A DNA stretch of 64,000 nt from Hofstenia miamia (taxonomy: Eukaryota; Xenacoelomorpha; Acoela), in assembly GCA_004352715.1 (NCBI GenBank), contig SCFE01000064.1, positions 1,443,177-1,507,176 on the forward strand, read 5' to 3'. Position 1 is the first letter of the stretch; every line of letters begins with the position of its first letter. Positions 22,990-36,066 of this stretch are shown here, piece after piece. The notes beneath the pieces were generated by a model. The model ran no database searches and had not been told where the DNA came from. It saw only the letters and a program-made list of their open reading frames with translations. Position numbers and translations under genes: made by a program.

Positions 22990-24700
22990 AATTAACTCAA
23001 GCACCATTGAAAAATAAAAAATTTTTATTAATGGCATAAAGGAGAAGAAATTTTTTAAGTATATTTATAAGATACATAACAATCAAAATTCAAAATAAGT
23101 ACTATTTAGTAGCATCCAAATATGATAACTGACTAGGGTTTTACGGAATCATCTAGTCAGAAGGGACTAACATTGAGCATTTCAGTGAGACTAGGTCTAA
23201 CGTAGGACTGGGACCATGAATTCTAGAATTTCTTAAATTTTTTTTTGCAAATGTTAGAAGAATCAAAATTTGAGAACTGAAACAAGCAAATTTTACAATT
23301 ACAAAAATTAACATATACCAAAATTGCTGAATGATTCACTTTAATAAATTTAATAGGATAAGCTATTAAGCAAACAAACAAACACAATAAAAAAATTGTA
23401 TCTTTTTTAACACTAGAATCTATATCAGCAACGAAGTCAGGTTCTTCACACAAGAGCAGCTTGAGCACTTAATGGTTTAGCTATCACCTGTATATTTTCA
23501 CCTCAAATTTTGATAAGTATCTCAGCATAAAGATATGAATGCATACATCAACCACATGCATCAATCAAGCAATTGTGTGGAAAGAAATTGATTTTGGATG
23601 GCTCTATTTTCAATTTGAAAAATCTAATCATTTTGAAATATGACAATATTAAACTTTTTCCCTCATCCATGATTCAGTGTGAGCAAGTATTTGCCTCTAA
23701 ATTTGTGATGTTAGCGAATATTCTATGTTGATGCTCAATACAAAAATATTTAAGCATGAGCATTTAATGTGTACTACTGTAAGCCTCCAATCTCAATACC
23801 AAGTAGAGATATTGGCATTTGGATTTCAAACAAAAATCAACTTAAAGGTGAAGCCTAAATAGAATTTTAGTACAAAAGAGAAAAAATGCTCTCATAGTTT
23901 TGCAATATTTTAAGTGACTTACTTGGTAGCTTAAGTGTCACTTTGTTTTATCACATAGGCGCTGATTAATACTTAAGAATATTTTAAGCTTAAATTTAAA
24001 ATGACATCAATTTAAACTAATAATTTCTATTTAAATAAAAAATTAACACACACAATTTAAATCAAAGCAAAAATTGAGATATTATTTTACCTGGGTGAAA
24101 TAATTTTAATAAATTTGTACCAAACATTCAAGCATGATTGCGTTTTGGTAAAGTACTTCATTAGTTCTAAAATAATTTTTTAAATCACTTTAAAATGTCT
24201 TATTTTGGGTAATATAATAGCAAAACTTTCAAATGGCAATTAAATTGCCAGACTAATTGTGTAAATAAAGCATTGCGTTCATAATAATTTCATCATTTAG
24301 TCCTACATAGATTGCCAACCTTTAAACAGGTTTTGAAAAGTAAGTTGAACCTGAAGCAGTTTATCTAAGCCAACATGATATGTTGTTAGGGGAGAAGAGT
24401 TTTAACGAAGATATTGGTCCAAATTCTCCCTGCCTATGATGGTATCTAAATACAAAGTATTTCTTGTGCTGTTCTATTTAGAAAATAGTTTTGTCATATG
24501 CATCTAAACAACTTTCTTTTAGGGTAACCTACTCGAAAAATAATTCATTGCCTCGTAGTTCTGATTAAACAAATGAGTCACTCAATATTATTTAAGTCAA
24601 AACACAATAGAAATATGAAATTTTAGACTATGAAAATTTCCCGCAAACCGAAACAATAAATCGACAAGAATACAATATTGTATTTTCTATATAATAAAAA
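22990..24700. other. Non-coding stretch
   Basis: No supported gene. A minus-strand frame at 23223-23468 (81 codons) begins with LLCEEPDFVADIDSS and then becomes hydrophobic. I cannot assign it. The rest is AT-rich. Confidence 0.4.
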
Positions 24701-24706
24701 ACATAT

Positions 24707-25312
24707 TTATTCAACATAACCTAAGCCACCATGACCACATGCTGCAAAAACACCAATGGAAGGAGAATTAACCTTCTTGGGAATAATGATAGTAGGATTT
24801 TCTTCCCCATAAAAGAATGCATTATGCAAGTTCACATGACCATTGACATGAAAATTAGCTTCATCTGAAAAAATAATGCGATGAGTAAAGTTAGGATTAT
24901 TTTCAACTTGAGTTGAAATGAAATGGCAAAAATTTAATCGTGCATTAAAATCTTGTGGCTTCAGTTCCTGTTTCTTTTGAGGTTTCCATTTTTTGATGTG
25001 ACTTTTTTTAATCGCTCTATTGATACTGGATACAGATACATTTAATTGACTAGACAATTTTCTTTGTGATGTTCCTGGTTGGTCTGCGATTATTTTTTTA
25101 ATTTTTTCAATGGTATCATCACCACTAGCGGAAGTTCGAACACCTTAACCTGGCCTGTTTTTGTTTAAGGAACCTGTTTCAATTAATTTCTCTTTCCAAC
25201 GTTTAATTTGTTGAGTATCAGGAACTGGAGTGCCATATTTCTGCTTATACTGTCGAGAAGTTACAGCCCATGAAATAGCATAAACTTTCTGTTCATTTGT
25301 GTAATTCATCAT
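24707..25312 (-). pseudogene. Mariner/Tc1-type transposase, truncated
   Basis: The reading starts with ATG at 25312 (MMNYTNEQKVYAISWAVTSR) and shows the N-terminal helix-turn-helix pair: WKEKLIETGSLNKNRPG, then SQRKLSSQLNVSVSSINRAI. The first catalytic block is HRIIFSDEANFHVNGHVNLH, with the first Asp of the DDE/D triad. One internal stop (near 25146) breaks the frame between the two helix-turn-helix parts. The frame ends at 24707 after about 200 codons, against about 340 in intact relatives, so the second and third acidic residues are absent. It is a dead fragment of a cut-and-paste transposon. Confidence 0.85.
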
Positions 25313-25712
25313 GTGACTTTATTGATAAATCAGAATTAATATTGCAGTCAAAATGAATTTGTTTAAAAATATTTAATCAATATATTTTGACTTATCAGTG
25401 ACCATAGATTTAATGAATATATTTTGACTTTTCATAGATTTTTGTTATCAGTGATTTGTTATATCTCAAAGAGAGGTTATTAATTCTGAAACACCCTGTA
25501 TNTAAACTTTCTGTTCATTTGTGTAATTCATCATGTGACTTTATTGATAAATCAGAATTAATATTGCAGTCAAAATGAATTTGTATAAAAATATTTAATC
25601 AATATATTTTGACTTATCAGTGACCATAGATTTAATGAATATATTTTGACTTTTCATAGATTTTTGTTATAAGTAATTTGTTATATCTCAAAGAGAGGTT
25701 ATTAATTCTGCA
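25281..25712 (-). repeat. Duplicated mariner end around a single N
   Basis: 25281-25490 and 25503-25712 are near-identical (offset 222), with a lone N at 25502. The first copy runs on into the transposon end; the second runs into unrelated sequence beginning CAGGATTGTC. They differ at a few bases (GTTATCAGTGATT against GTTATAAGTAATT). This is probably an assembly join of two contigs or alleles, though a second partial insertion is possible. Confidence 0.6.
25484..25501 (-). repeat. Mariner terminal repeat
   Basis: On the minus strand this reads TACAGGGTGTTTCAGAAT, a typical mariner-type end starting at a TA. It lies about 170 bases upstream of the transposase start. The other end was not found. 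Confidence 0.6.
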
Positions 25713-25719
25713 GGATTGT

Positions 25720-27580
25720 CACCAGCATGTGAAAAAAGTCTAACCGTCCTGGTCATATTTCCTTCCATTGTGACTTGGTGGCCAACCTACTGCAGTAGCA
25801 AGGTTGTCTTTGTTATTGATTTCAATTGATATCAACATGTTGACATCAAACCAAATGATTTGATTTGATTTGATATGGATTTTCATAAAAATAAATTTCA
25901 ATTGATTTGAGTTGATTTAGAAAACTTGAAAATGTATAGTTGAGTTTTGTAAAATACCATGCACCCACTGTGTTAAGTTCTCTATATTTTACTGGCTTTG
26001 ATGGTGATGACTCTAAACCCAATAGTAATATTTGTGAAAAATTTTGCAGCAATCAAATCAGGTGGAACATGTGATGGAATTAGATTAAATTTATGGAAAA
26101 ATATATTGTCAACTAGAGGTGTAAAAGGGCTGGAATGAACCCCAAATTTAAGAGCTAATTATTTTAGTGAATTAGTTAATTGATTACTTTGAAATTGATA
26201 AATATGCTGAATTCATAAATCATTTTTAGATTAAAAATGTGGGGCAATTTGTTCGAATGCTAAAAGTTTTTTTAAAAAATGTGTCAATCTACTATCTTTT
26301 CAGATACTCGTATTTTCATGTAGTGATATTAGATGACCGTTAAACTTTAATGTTCTGGATGACTTGGTATTGGAGAGGGGGGGGGTGAATTGGCAAAGGC
26401 CTGATAGATATGACTGGTTCCTATGAGCGACTTCCTATGATGTGAACAATGAGCTGTTGATGCAAGTCGCTCTGTTTTAGAAACCTTTCTGCCTTAAGGA
26501 ATCATTTGAATATAGTAAAACGAACATTTATTATCGCCTTAGGTAAAAAAACCTTCCTTCTGTTATCTTTCAATTGATCGACAACATTAAGTAAAACATT
26601 CAAAACGGAAAAGATATGGTCTAAAAAATATAACACAAACAAAATATAAAAATGCCCAATAAATCAGAAAAGTTTTTTTGGTGAAATTATCCCAACAGTT
26701 TAAATTTATATCTAGGAGGATGGAAAGTCACAACACCAGCATTGGTTCTTACACAAAAATCTGAATAATTGAAGATCACATCTGTCAATACAACCTTGAA
26801 AAGTTCGCAATTGATGTACGGACTCAAACTTGGCGTCAGCAGTCACCTTCAGGTGTGAGTTCATGAATTAAAATAAACTATAGGCGTGTGAGCTCAATAA
26901 AATTTACGATTAAGGTCAAATAGATTAGATTACACAAAAACCTAAATAGATATCAAATGGCTTTAACTAAAGAATTTGGATACTCACTTCCTTCTAACAT
27001 AGGTCTGAAATTAGTGGGCTGGGTTCGACATGAAATTGAAATTACTTTGTTTTTAATAAACCTTGAGTCAAATGTTGCTAAGATTCAATGCTGATTGTAA
27101 AAACCTAAAAATTATCTTAGTAAACTACAAAACATACCTGTTAAATGTTTTTAAATACCCAGAAAGCAAATTGAAAATATTTAAAATTTCAAACCAAATG
27201 CTTTATGATAAAAGTTAATATTATGAAATTCTCACCAACTTTAATGAGCCTACTGTATTTGGAACCTTGCAACAACTTAGAATGAATATTTATAAATATA
27301 TAACTTTAATTAAGTGCAATTCAGAATGCATTAGGTACTTAATAACAAATGGTGTCCCTCATTTACGCATATAAATTGAATAAAGTTGTTGAATTTACTT
27401 AAAATACTTGAGGGATATATTGGAGGCAACTCAAGAAAATAATTTACTGAAAATAACTATCGAAAAAATGACAAAGTGTATCAATCTAATCCGAATAAAA
27501 TTTGATAAAATCGTTGGTGTTAATTGTATGCTTGTACCTTATGTGACACGCAAACTTGGAAAAATGCAATTAAATGTTTT
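25720..27580. other. Non-coding stretch
   Basis: I see no supported gene. 25850-25920 is low-complexity sequence with repeated TGATTTGATT units. A G8 tract lies near 26378. Short frames at 25846-26052 and 27408-27686 carry no known motif; the end of the second overlaps the repeat arm that follows. Confidence 0.4.
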
Positions 27581-27589
27581 AGCTTATAA

Positions 27590-28222
27590 TAGAATAGGAA
27601 AGGGGGCGCTGGTTACCCAAAATGACGTAATCAATGATTTATGGATATTGACAAGGAATTTGCAATGCCATCTAGCGATGATGTAATTTCTGACTCATTT
27701 TTAATGTTTGCGATAGTTACATGGAGCCAATTTTCCAATGATTCATAAATATGTACTTGCTATAGTGACTTACTTGTTTATGGATGGTCAATTTCATTTA
27801 CCTTGCTTGCACACTTTTTTGTTGATATACATGACATTGTTATCTGTGAGTTTACATTGCGTTTTGTGATAATACATTGTTGATTAATAATTTTCCTATC
27901 AATAAAAAATTCCATACGTTTCTAATGATTAATATCTGCAATCATTGTAATTAATTCGTTTTCACCAATGTTTCCTATCCATAAAAAATTCCATGCGTTT
28001 AATTCGTTTTTCACTAATACAAAATGGAAAAATATTCGCCATACTTAAATATTGCAGGCGTATGAAATATAGACTTAAATGATAAAAACAATTTCGCTTT
28101 CTGAAAAATTATACCAGTGATGCTATTAGTAAGAATTATACATATACATGCTTTCATTAGTACAATATTATGATATTAGTTTTACAAAGTGGTTTTCTCT
28201 TTGCATTTCTTTTTGATAAAGG
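27590..28222. repeat. Left arm of a long inverted repeat
   Basis: This matches the reverse complement of 30585-31195 over about 620 bases at what looks like 80-90% identity. Shared stretches include CCATCTAGCGATGATGTAAT, CTTGCTATAGTGACTTACTT, CATTTACCTTGCTTGCACAC and TATACCAGTGATGCTATTAG. The internal motif AAAAAATTCCAT occurs twice in each arm. Confidence 0.8.
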
Positions 28223-30229
28223 CAATTGTGTCTTCCGAAAAATTATACATGGTTTATGTATAAAGACGAAATTTTCGTTTTTCTCATCGATAAAAAATTC
28301 CATGCATTTCTAATGATTAACTATGAAATGCGGGTGTACTACATTTGATCATTATATCTATCCAGTTACGCGCTAATAATTCATTAACACAACAAAAACC
28401 TGTTGGAATGTCAACCATTCATTGCAAAAAAAGGAAAATTCACAATAAATTCTAGGCATGGAATTATATATTTCATAAATAAAATTCAAAAACCACTATC
28501 ATCACAATCAATTGTTGTGAAAAAATGAACTCTACATGAATATTAAATTTATAAAGTCGAACAAATTGAGGGTAAAACAAAATTGCCTTAAAACAACTGA
28601 ATTTAAGAAATAACATAAAAAATATCCTTGTGAACAATGCGCATGGAGAAGCATAAATTGATCTAGTAGAATTTCTTTAATTTTTTACAATGTGTGATGA
28701 TAATAATAAGGGAAGAAGCAAAAATTCCCAATTAAAACAAAAACATTATTCAATTTTTAAGGAGATTGGTTAGTGATTGTTGAATATACTTAACAACATA
28801 AATCTTGTTATATCTTCAAAAAAGAGTGGCATCCTAACTTTGTTTAGTTTTTTCTAAAATATATCAAATAAATACTACTACATTAAGCAAATACTATACA
28901 AATTTATTTTGACCAAAACAAGAAGAAATTTGGGAAAAAATACTTAGAAAATAACTAATGAAATAATATTGTATTTTTAAAGTTCTTTGTTCTATTTAAT
29001 GAATCATATCTATTGAAAATAGTCATGTTTTTACTATAATTGTTTCATTATGGTTGATAATGATTCATATTAGAAAACCTATTTTTTCATATTAAGCTAA
29101 AGAATATATCAAATTCGTGGTTATTCTGGTTGATGAGGGTAAATTGAAGTGAAATCTTGGTCAATCTAACCATGTTTTAAACTCAGCTACAAATTGGATG
29201 CTTTGTTTTTACTGTTTTTTATTATACAGGTACGTTTATTTTTGAATTTTACAGAATTTGAATTTAAATTTGGATTTTTATTCATAATTTTTATAGCAGT
29301 GCTGGGGTAAATTTATTCCTTGAACACTTGTTAAGTTCCCTATTTCAATCAATAATTGAAGCGTTTTTAAGCAATTTTATGCTTTTTTGTTATCTTGAAT
29401 AACATGGTGTTAAATTGCACTTGTCTAAGCCAATTAATATGAATTTGACTTGTTGAATTCATATATTATCATGGAGTCATAGCCAACAATATAAATGAAG
29501 TGATGGTGGAAATATCTTGCCTGAATTGTTAGCCCTGGCAATCTGATACTTTGCATTAATTTCAATCTCAAAATACAAGTAAACTGGGGCTTTGGTTTAG
29601 ATCTCGAAATATGTCTACATATAGAAACATTGGTATGCTTTTGATCCCCAAATTTAATGTTTTTGCTTTCATCATTTGTACTAATTTGCAATATTTTATG
29701 TGTTTTTAATATTTCTGGTTCCTAACTCTTGTATTTTAAATGAGAATGTATTAAATAATATTTGTATTTTTAAGCAATATTTAACCTAACACTTGGCATA
29801 TGAATGATATTAACCAAATTAAATTATTGTTAAATTTTCAAGTTATGGTAGTTTTTACGATGGTTAAGGGATTTTATAGTCATTTTTTGCTATATTGACC
29901 TTTAAATTATTAATTCACAGTTTTCACAGAATTCTTGACGATTTGGCTAATATTTTAATAAATGGTATAATAATTTTTGTTACCTCATGTCTGTATTTTA
30001 ACTAAATCTTTAACCCCCAACATATTTACATTTCAATTTCTTTTAGCTGGCTGATATTGTAGAGCTCCTATGCTTACAAAATATTGGTTTGCAATGTTCT
30101 CAAAATGCTTAGCAATCTATCTTTAAAATACCATGTGCTTATATTTTTTATGTATGAATAATACACTATTTACAAACATTTGTACATTTAGAAGTCGATT
30201 TCAACATCAAGTTGCGGCTAATTTAATGA
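28223..30229. other. Interior between the inverted arms
   Basis: AT-rich with no recognisable gene. Just inside the left arm a third partial copy of the 'gataaaaaattccatgc' unit is present (about 28280-28330). A short minus-strand frame at 29434-29691 carries no recognised motif. Confidence 0.45.
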
Positions 30230-31195
30230 TTAGAAATCATATCCAGCAATGGAGAATTGAGTGTGTAGCAGTATGCCAACAAGAATGGTGAATTGCCTGG
30301 AAAAACTTATTCTCATTTCTATGGCAACTGCACAAGACAATGGAAAAAATATTAACAAGACTGTGAATAACGAATGTTTCATCATTTCTATACCAGCTAC
30401 AATACAAGTGGATAAGGAATTCATGCATTAACATTACAAAAGCAGTGAAAAACAGAAAACCCATGTAATTTATGGAACCATGCAAGAGTCCTAAGGCAAA
30501 TAAACTGAAGAAATGTGTAAAGTCAACAAATTATGTAACAGTCAGCAAATGTGTACAACCCCAAAAATCCATATAAACCAAAAAGAAATGCAAAGAGAAA
30601 ACCACTTTGTAAAACTAATATCATAATAGTGTATTAATGAAAGTATATATATGTATAATTCTTACTAATAGCATCACTGGTATAATTTTTCAGAAAGCGA
30701 AATTGTTTTTATCATTTAATTCTATATTTCATATGCCTGTAATCTTTAAGTATTTCAAATATTTTTCTGTTTTCTATCAGTGAAAAATGATTTAAATGCA
30801 CGGAATTTTTTATGGAAAGGAAACATTGGTGAAAACGAATTAATTACAATGTTTGCAGATATTAAGCATTAGAAATGTATGGTATTTTTTATTGTTAGGA
30901 AAATTATTAGTCAACAATATATTATCTCAAAACACAAAATAAACTCACAGCTAACAAAGTCATGTATATCAATAAAAATGTGTGCAAGCAAGGTAAATGA
31001 AATTGACCATCCATAAACAAGTAAGTCACTATAGCAAGTACATGTTTATGAATCTTGTAAAATTAGCCCTCGTAACTATCACAAACAGTAATTACATCAT
31101 CGCTAGATGGCATCACAAACCCTCTTCAATATCCATGAATCACTGATTATGTCATTTTTTGTAACCAACACTCCCTTTCCTATACTACTGCTTCT
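30230..31195. repeat. Right arm of the inverted repeat, extended
   Basis: 30585-31195 is the inverted partner of 27590-28222. The further 30230-30585 is shared only with the copy at about 2040-2480. The longer family unit is therefore about 950 bases. The left arm looks like a truncated member in the opposite orientation. Confidence 0.7.
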
Positions 31196-31199
31196 AGCA

Positions 31200-32145
31200 A
31201 TGTGAATATATGCATTTAATAATTTTACTAAGAACTGCCTAACTATTAATTCTAGTTAGCTATTAAATTTTATATTAGCGTGAATTTCAAAAACAAACTG
31301 ACTTGAAGCAGTAATCAATATCAATTTATATTGAATGGGTGAATTCTCCACTGATGACAAAAACTTTGCGCGCATTCACCACAATTTACTTCTAGATTTT
31401 TGAAAACTAAACTGTACAATTATTTACTTTTTATTTAAATGTTTTCCTATGGTTGATTTGACATTTGAACTACAAGGTAACCAAAAAAATTTTATAGAAT
31501 GCTGACAATGGATTGAAAGCTGAAGTATACATGTCCACATGTTTTAATTAATATTAAAAAATTCCTAAAAACAACGAATGACAAAATAAATGATTCTCTA
31601 AGTTATGTGATAAATTTGGAGTAACTGAAAAAAAATTTTGGTTTTTAGACTTTGTGATATGTCTTTTCAAAAATTCTATCAAGTTTTTTATCCGTGTCAT
31701 ATTCTAAAGAATATTTACAAAATTAATCCCTCAGCGCCAAATTTTATGTGTTTGAATTATATTTAAAGAGAGATGATGAGAAATTCAAACTTCAAAAAAA
31801 ACTCTTTAGCATCTTGGTAAATTAGCAATTAGCATAAATAAATCAAGTGAATAGCTAATACGATAATTAAAAGTAATTGTTAATTAATAATGCAAACATT
31901 TTATTCAAACTTCGTTAGAGCGCATTTCAAATTGTGTATTACAATAATTATACCTGCCTTCTAATCTTTCAAGTTATTTCGGCATTTTGAAATTTAAAGT
32001 ATGCAAGTACTCGAACGTCAGACCATTGGAAATAGCAAGGTACAAATTGGAAATTAATTTCGTAGCTTTAAGATCACATTAAAGAATTAATTTACATAAA
32101 AACAAAACTGCGTGGTATTTAGCCAATGCCTGCAAATCACATTTA
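31200..32145. other. Non-coding stretch
   Basis: No gene is visible. AT-rich DNA up to the left end of the Tc1-like element. Confidence 0.4.
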
Positions 32146-32179
32146 TACTTCATTGCACAAAAATGAGACTCAGAAAAAA

Positions 32180-32750
32180 TTATTTTTTTAAAAAACTGTT
32201 AGAGATAAGTACATGAACCTTTTTTGCTTGAATTAGTTGTAACAAACATACCAGATCAACAGTTAGAGATAAACAAACTTTCCGTTGTTTTCGATACATT
32301 TCGATAAACGTCTGGAAACCGATTTCATTAAATTTGTCCTTGTCTCTGTCGTGATTAAATGTTGAAATTCTTGAACATAATCGATCAATTCTCGTTTCGT
32401 CTTCGAATTTTTTTCTCAACATAATCCTTAAAATACCTCCAGACATTTTCCACGGGATTAATGTCTAGAGAATTAGGGGCCACTGTGGGATTTGAATATC
32501 AAGTTTCCGAAAAGAAAACGGTTTCGGGCGAATTATAGGGCGTTCCATCCTGTTCCAAAATCCAGCCATCTGGATAGAGTACGTTTGCATAATCAAAGAA
32601 CTCCGCTATAACTTGACAGTACTTCTGGCTATTAATTGTACCTGGCCCATCCAGAATTCTCAAATAAAATCCTCTAAAAGATAAAGCGCCCCATACCATA
32701 ATTTTAGGGCTGAATTTCGGAAATTTTTTTATTGGTTTGCTGAGCACCAT
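32180..32750 (-). pseudogene. Tc1-like transposase, C-terminal part
   Basis: The minus strand reads FPKFSPKIMVWGALSFRGF, then LDGPGTINSQKYCQVI, then WILEQDGTPYNSPETV with the second catalytic Asp. After a frame break comes PNSLDINPVENVWRYFKDYV, where the Asp of LDINP is the third acidic residue. A second frame change leads to the C-terminal helix region. This is the classic DDD/E core of Tc1 enzymes, which cut the transposon ends. The first catalytic Asp lies in the other piece, at about 39400 (SDEYVFQIDG), more than 6 kb away. Frameshifts and the split make it non-functional. Confidence 0.85.
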
Positions 32751-33189
32751 TGTGATACTTTATTGCGAAGTAACTGGAAAACCAGATAGAAATCGGATCG
32801 GATCTTCACTTTGAGAAACTTCGGATCTGTTTCGGATGCAAACATTTTTAAAACTTGTGTATTTGTACATTTTATAAATTACGCACATTTTTCATTGAAA
32901 GCTAGTTTAAGAATCTCAATCTAAGTGAAACGTTGTAATTGAATTTCATTGTTTATACAACAGGTTCCGCGTTATTCTTATAAAACTTATAAAATTGGTG
33001 ACGAATACTTCAAATCTGAAAATGCGATTCATGTTTGCCGTTACATAATAATAAAATAGTAAAGCAACCAAAAACATTTGTTTGTACAAACTTGCAAATG
33101 GAAGAGCAGAATTCTGAAAATGATTCTCTTTAATATGTATGTCAAAGAAAAACACAGAACACAGAGAAGCAAGTGGAATATCTTAGCTT

Positions 33190-35268
33190 TTGCAAACACT
33201 ACCAAAATGTAAAAATACTAATATAATTTCGGATGCTCTTCAATCAAAAAAAAATTCGGTTACAAAATCGGATTACTGGAAAGACAGTTGTGAGAATCAA
33301 CCCACACCATGGAAATTCCTACATAAGGTTGTTACTAGCAACCAGACTAAGAAAATTAACTTTGCTAACTATCGCAACCATAAAGGAGATTTGTGAAGCT
33401 CTTTTTCTGAAATGCGTGAAGATATTATGCATTCCTTTTTTTGTCCATCCGATCGAATGGATTTGTGTTTTGTTGATGAGCTGGATAGTAAACGCCCTGA
33501 ATTGTGAACTTTGACCCTGTTACTACCTACGAAATGTTACATCTTATTATGTCGCTAAAAGACAACAAATCTCCGGGTAGGGATGGTATAAGAGCGGAAC
33601 ATCTTAAACACTTGCCTTTAAAGTGTGTAGAAGCTTTCTTTAGACTACTTAATATATATCTTTCTCGAGGATAATTTCCAAGAATCCTAAAAGAAGCGTT
33701 TGTTGCTTTCATTCCTAAATCCAAACCTGGGAACGCTGATGGCTCAAGAACCAGCAAACATTTTCGACCCATATCGATCACTACTCAAATAGGGAAACTG
33801 CTAGAAAAAACCGACGATCACTTTTAATGTCTTTTGACTTTGCAGCAGCTTTTAATCGAGCCCCTCCAAAGAGAATTATCGAAACTCTTTTATCGCATAA
33901 TGTTCAAGCACATGTGTGTCTCAATTGTTATGAGCCTTTTATCTCCTAGATCGGTTACTTGTAATCAATTTCGAAATATTATCCTCAATCCTAACTGTGG
34001 TACTCTTCAAGGGGGATGCCTGAGTCCCTCTCTGTGGAAGGTATGGATTGATCCTATTTTAATTCGTCTTTCAAAATTATGTCAATGTGTTGCCTATGTT
34101 GATGATATTAATGCTATAATACAAGCAGACTGTCCTCATCTTGATCGCTTGTCAGCATTGAAAATCTGTCAATTGATGGAGACATTGTCTACTGATAATG
34201 GTTTAATGCTGAATCTCTCTAAAACACAAGCAATGTTTATTGGAAAATTTAGTAATTCCATTGATACGACCATTATTGATACACCTCAAGGTAAAATTCT
34301 GACTGACAATGTTAAATCCTGGGGATTAACTTTCGATCGAAAACTCAATTTTAATGAACACCTATCAAAAATCTTATCCGTATGTAATCAGTATATTGGA
34401 AGACTTTCTAGCATATCAAACTCGAGATATGGTGCATCATCTTCTAATTTGAGAATTATGTACAATGCGGTCATCATTCCGAAAGTCGCATATGCATTAG
34501 TTATTTGGGGACAAAGATTGAAAATCAAGTATGTTCAGAAGAAGTTGATATCACTACAAAGACTTATCGCCATTCGTATTACCAGAGTACTACGAACAAG
34601 TGACACTAACGAAGTCATCTCACTCGCTATGCAAACTCCAATCATTGACCATCTCATGATACAGCACTCAGGTAAGTGTAATCTGTAATCATTACCAAAC
34701 AATTTTACAGATCACAATCCTCTCTCGAACTCTGAACGCAACACATTAGTTATAAGTGCCAAGAAGAAAGTTTGCATTGAAAGCAAATTTCTGTGGAATT
34801 TTGTTTATCACCAAAATCTGCCTCTTAATGCTTCCAATACCTTAACCCAAGTTCTAACCGGTCACGGACAAATGCGTGCATTCATCAGACATATTGATGG
34901 TGGGACTGACTTCTGTTCTTCTCACTGTATAGAATTGGAAACAGTTGCAGACGTCATTTTTCGCTGCCCTATTTATAACCTTGACAGAAAAAAACTTGTT
35001 TCAGTGTGTAGATCCTGTGGCATTCCTTTTCAGAGTGTTAATGTACTCCTTGCTGACAAAACAGTTGTGTTCAACTCATAAGACCATTAAGCAAATTGCT
35101 CTGAAAGTAGCGGAGAAGAGGCAGGAGTCCTACTCAGATGTAATCAGGCATCTCAGAACCGAAATCAGCTTTGCGCTTCTAAGAAGCACAATATTGTGTC
35201 TGCGTGATTCGAGAGCGCTCAAAGAAAATATTCCAATAGAAAACTCCATTGCTGCCATGATTATATAA
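33190..35268 (+). pseudogene. LINE reverse transcriptase (I/R1/Jockey type)
   Basis: A linker segment (33190-33396) precedes LKDNKSPGRDGIRAEHLKHL (about 33550-33610) and FIPKSKPGNADGSRTSKHFR, the palm entry. A frame change leads to the long open part 33834-34688. Its TLQGGCLSPSLWKVWIDPIL is motif B, and CVAYVDDINAIIQAD carries the catalytic Y-V-D-D. The thumb follows (LNLSKTQAMFIGKF, WGLTFDRKLNFNEH). A C-terminal region near 34860-34990 has GHGQMRAFIRHI and CIELETVADVIFRCPIYN, like the Cys-rich end of I/R1-type LINEs. Several frameshifts show it is dead. The element sits inside the Tc1 transposon and so inserted later. Confidence 0.85.
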
Positions 35269-35572
35269 GCAATGCTGGACTTACGACATATCTTTCATTC
35301 AGATTGCTTTATTACTTGATTGCGGAAATTACATACATATCCCATGTGTAGAAAACAATCCCCGCGCACAATTGCAGATGTTTGACAAAGTGCATCGACT
35401 GCAAGCGAATGAAGCTACTTGTGAAGAGGATATGCACAAACTACATAATTCAATACTTAATTGAACTTTAGTATTCTTAACATGAGAAATTTTAATTAAT
35501 AGTAACTAAATAATTGGATTTTGTAAATATGTAGACGATTTTGAATTATTGTAATTATAATTTTGTATCATT

Positions 35573-35776
35573 ACCTCCGCCAAGGAGGTTGTTTTTGGTA
35601 GCGTTGGTTTGTTTGTCTGTTAGCAACTTTCCAGAAAAAGTAATATATGAATTAACCTCAAATTTTCACCAGAGGTGCGTCTCCGCCCAAAGAGGAATCC
35701 ATTAAATTTTGGTGCTGATCCGGGAGACCCAAGCTGCGTGGCGGAGGTCTGCGCTCTTCGATTGCTTTTCTAGTTA
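35573..35776. repeat. Dispersed repeat with ACCTCCGCC ends
   Basis: It begins ACCTCCGCCAAGGAGGTTG and near the far side has the inverted word GGCGGAGGT, followed by CTGCGCTCTTCGATTGC and TTTTCTAGTT. The internal phrase GGTTTGTTTGTCTGTTAGC is typical. I recognise this from memory as a short repeat family scattered through many aquatic animal genomes. It carries no gene. It is much less AT-rich than its surroundings. Confidence 0.6.
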
Positions 35777-35779
35777 TTT

Positions 35780-36060
35780 AACTCTCTGGAATCGTTAATA
35801 TAGTAGCTAAATTAAGGATATATTTACGAAATCAACTTTACAAATATAATCTAAGTTACAAATTATCAATCTTGGTTACAAATAAACTACAATAATTAAA
35901 ACTTAGTTACCAATCAACATTACTCATAATCAATTTAGAGTAATTGTATTTAAATTTGGACATATTGAAGCAAACATCCTAAAATCCAGATCCTCAGCAT
36001 AAAAAAAACAACAGGTTTATTGAACGTCCTGTAGAGGAAGCTATGAAAAGAGTAGAGGAG
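35780..36060. other. Non-coding stretch inside the nest
   Basis: AT-rich. Several TTACAAAT-type words repeat at about 35825-35900. No gene is visible. Confidence 0.35.
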
Positions 36061-36066
36061 ATGCGT

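Noticed and set aside
23223-23468. Minus-strand frame starting LLCEEPDFVADIDSS, possible exon
   Set aside because: No splice context or neighbouring exon I can support, and the rest of the frame is low-complexity hydrophobic.
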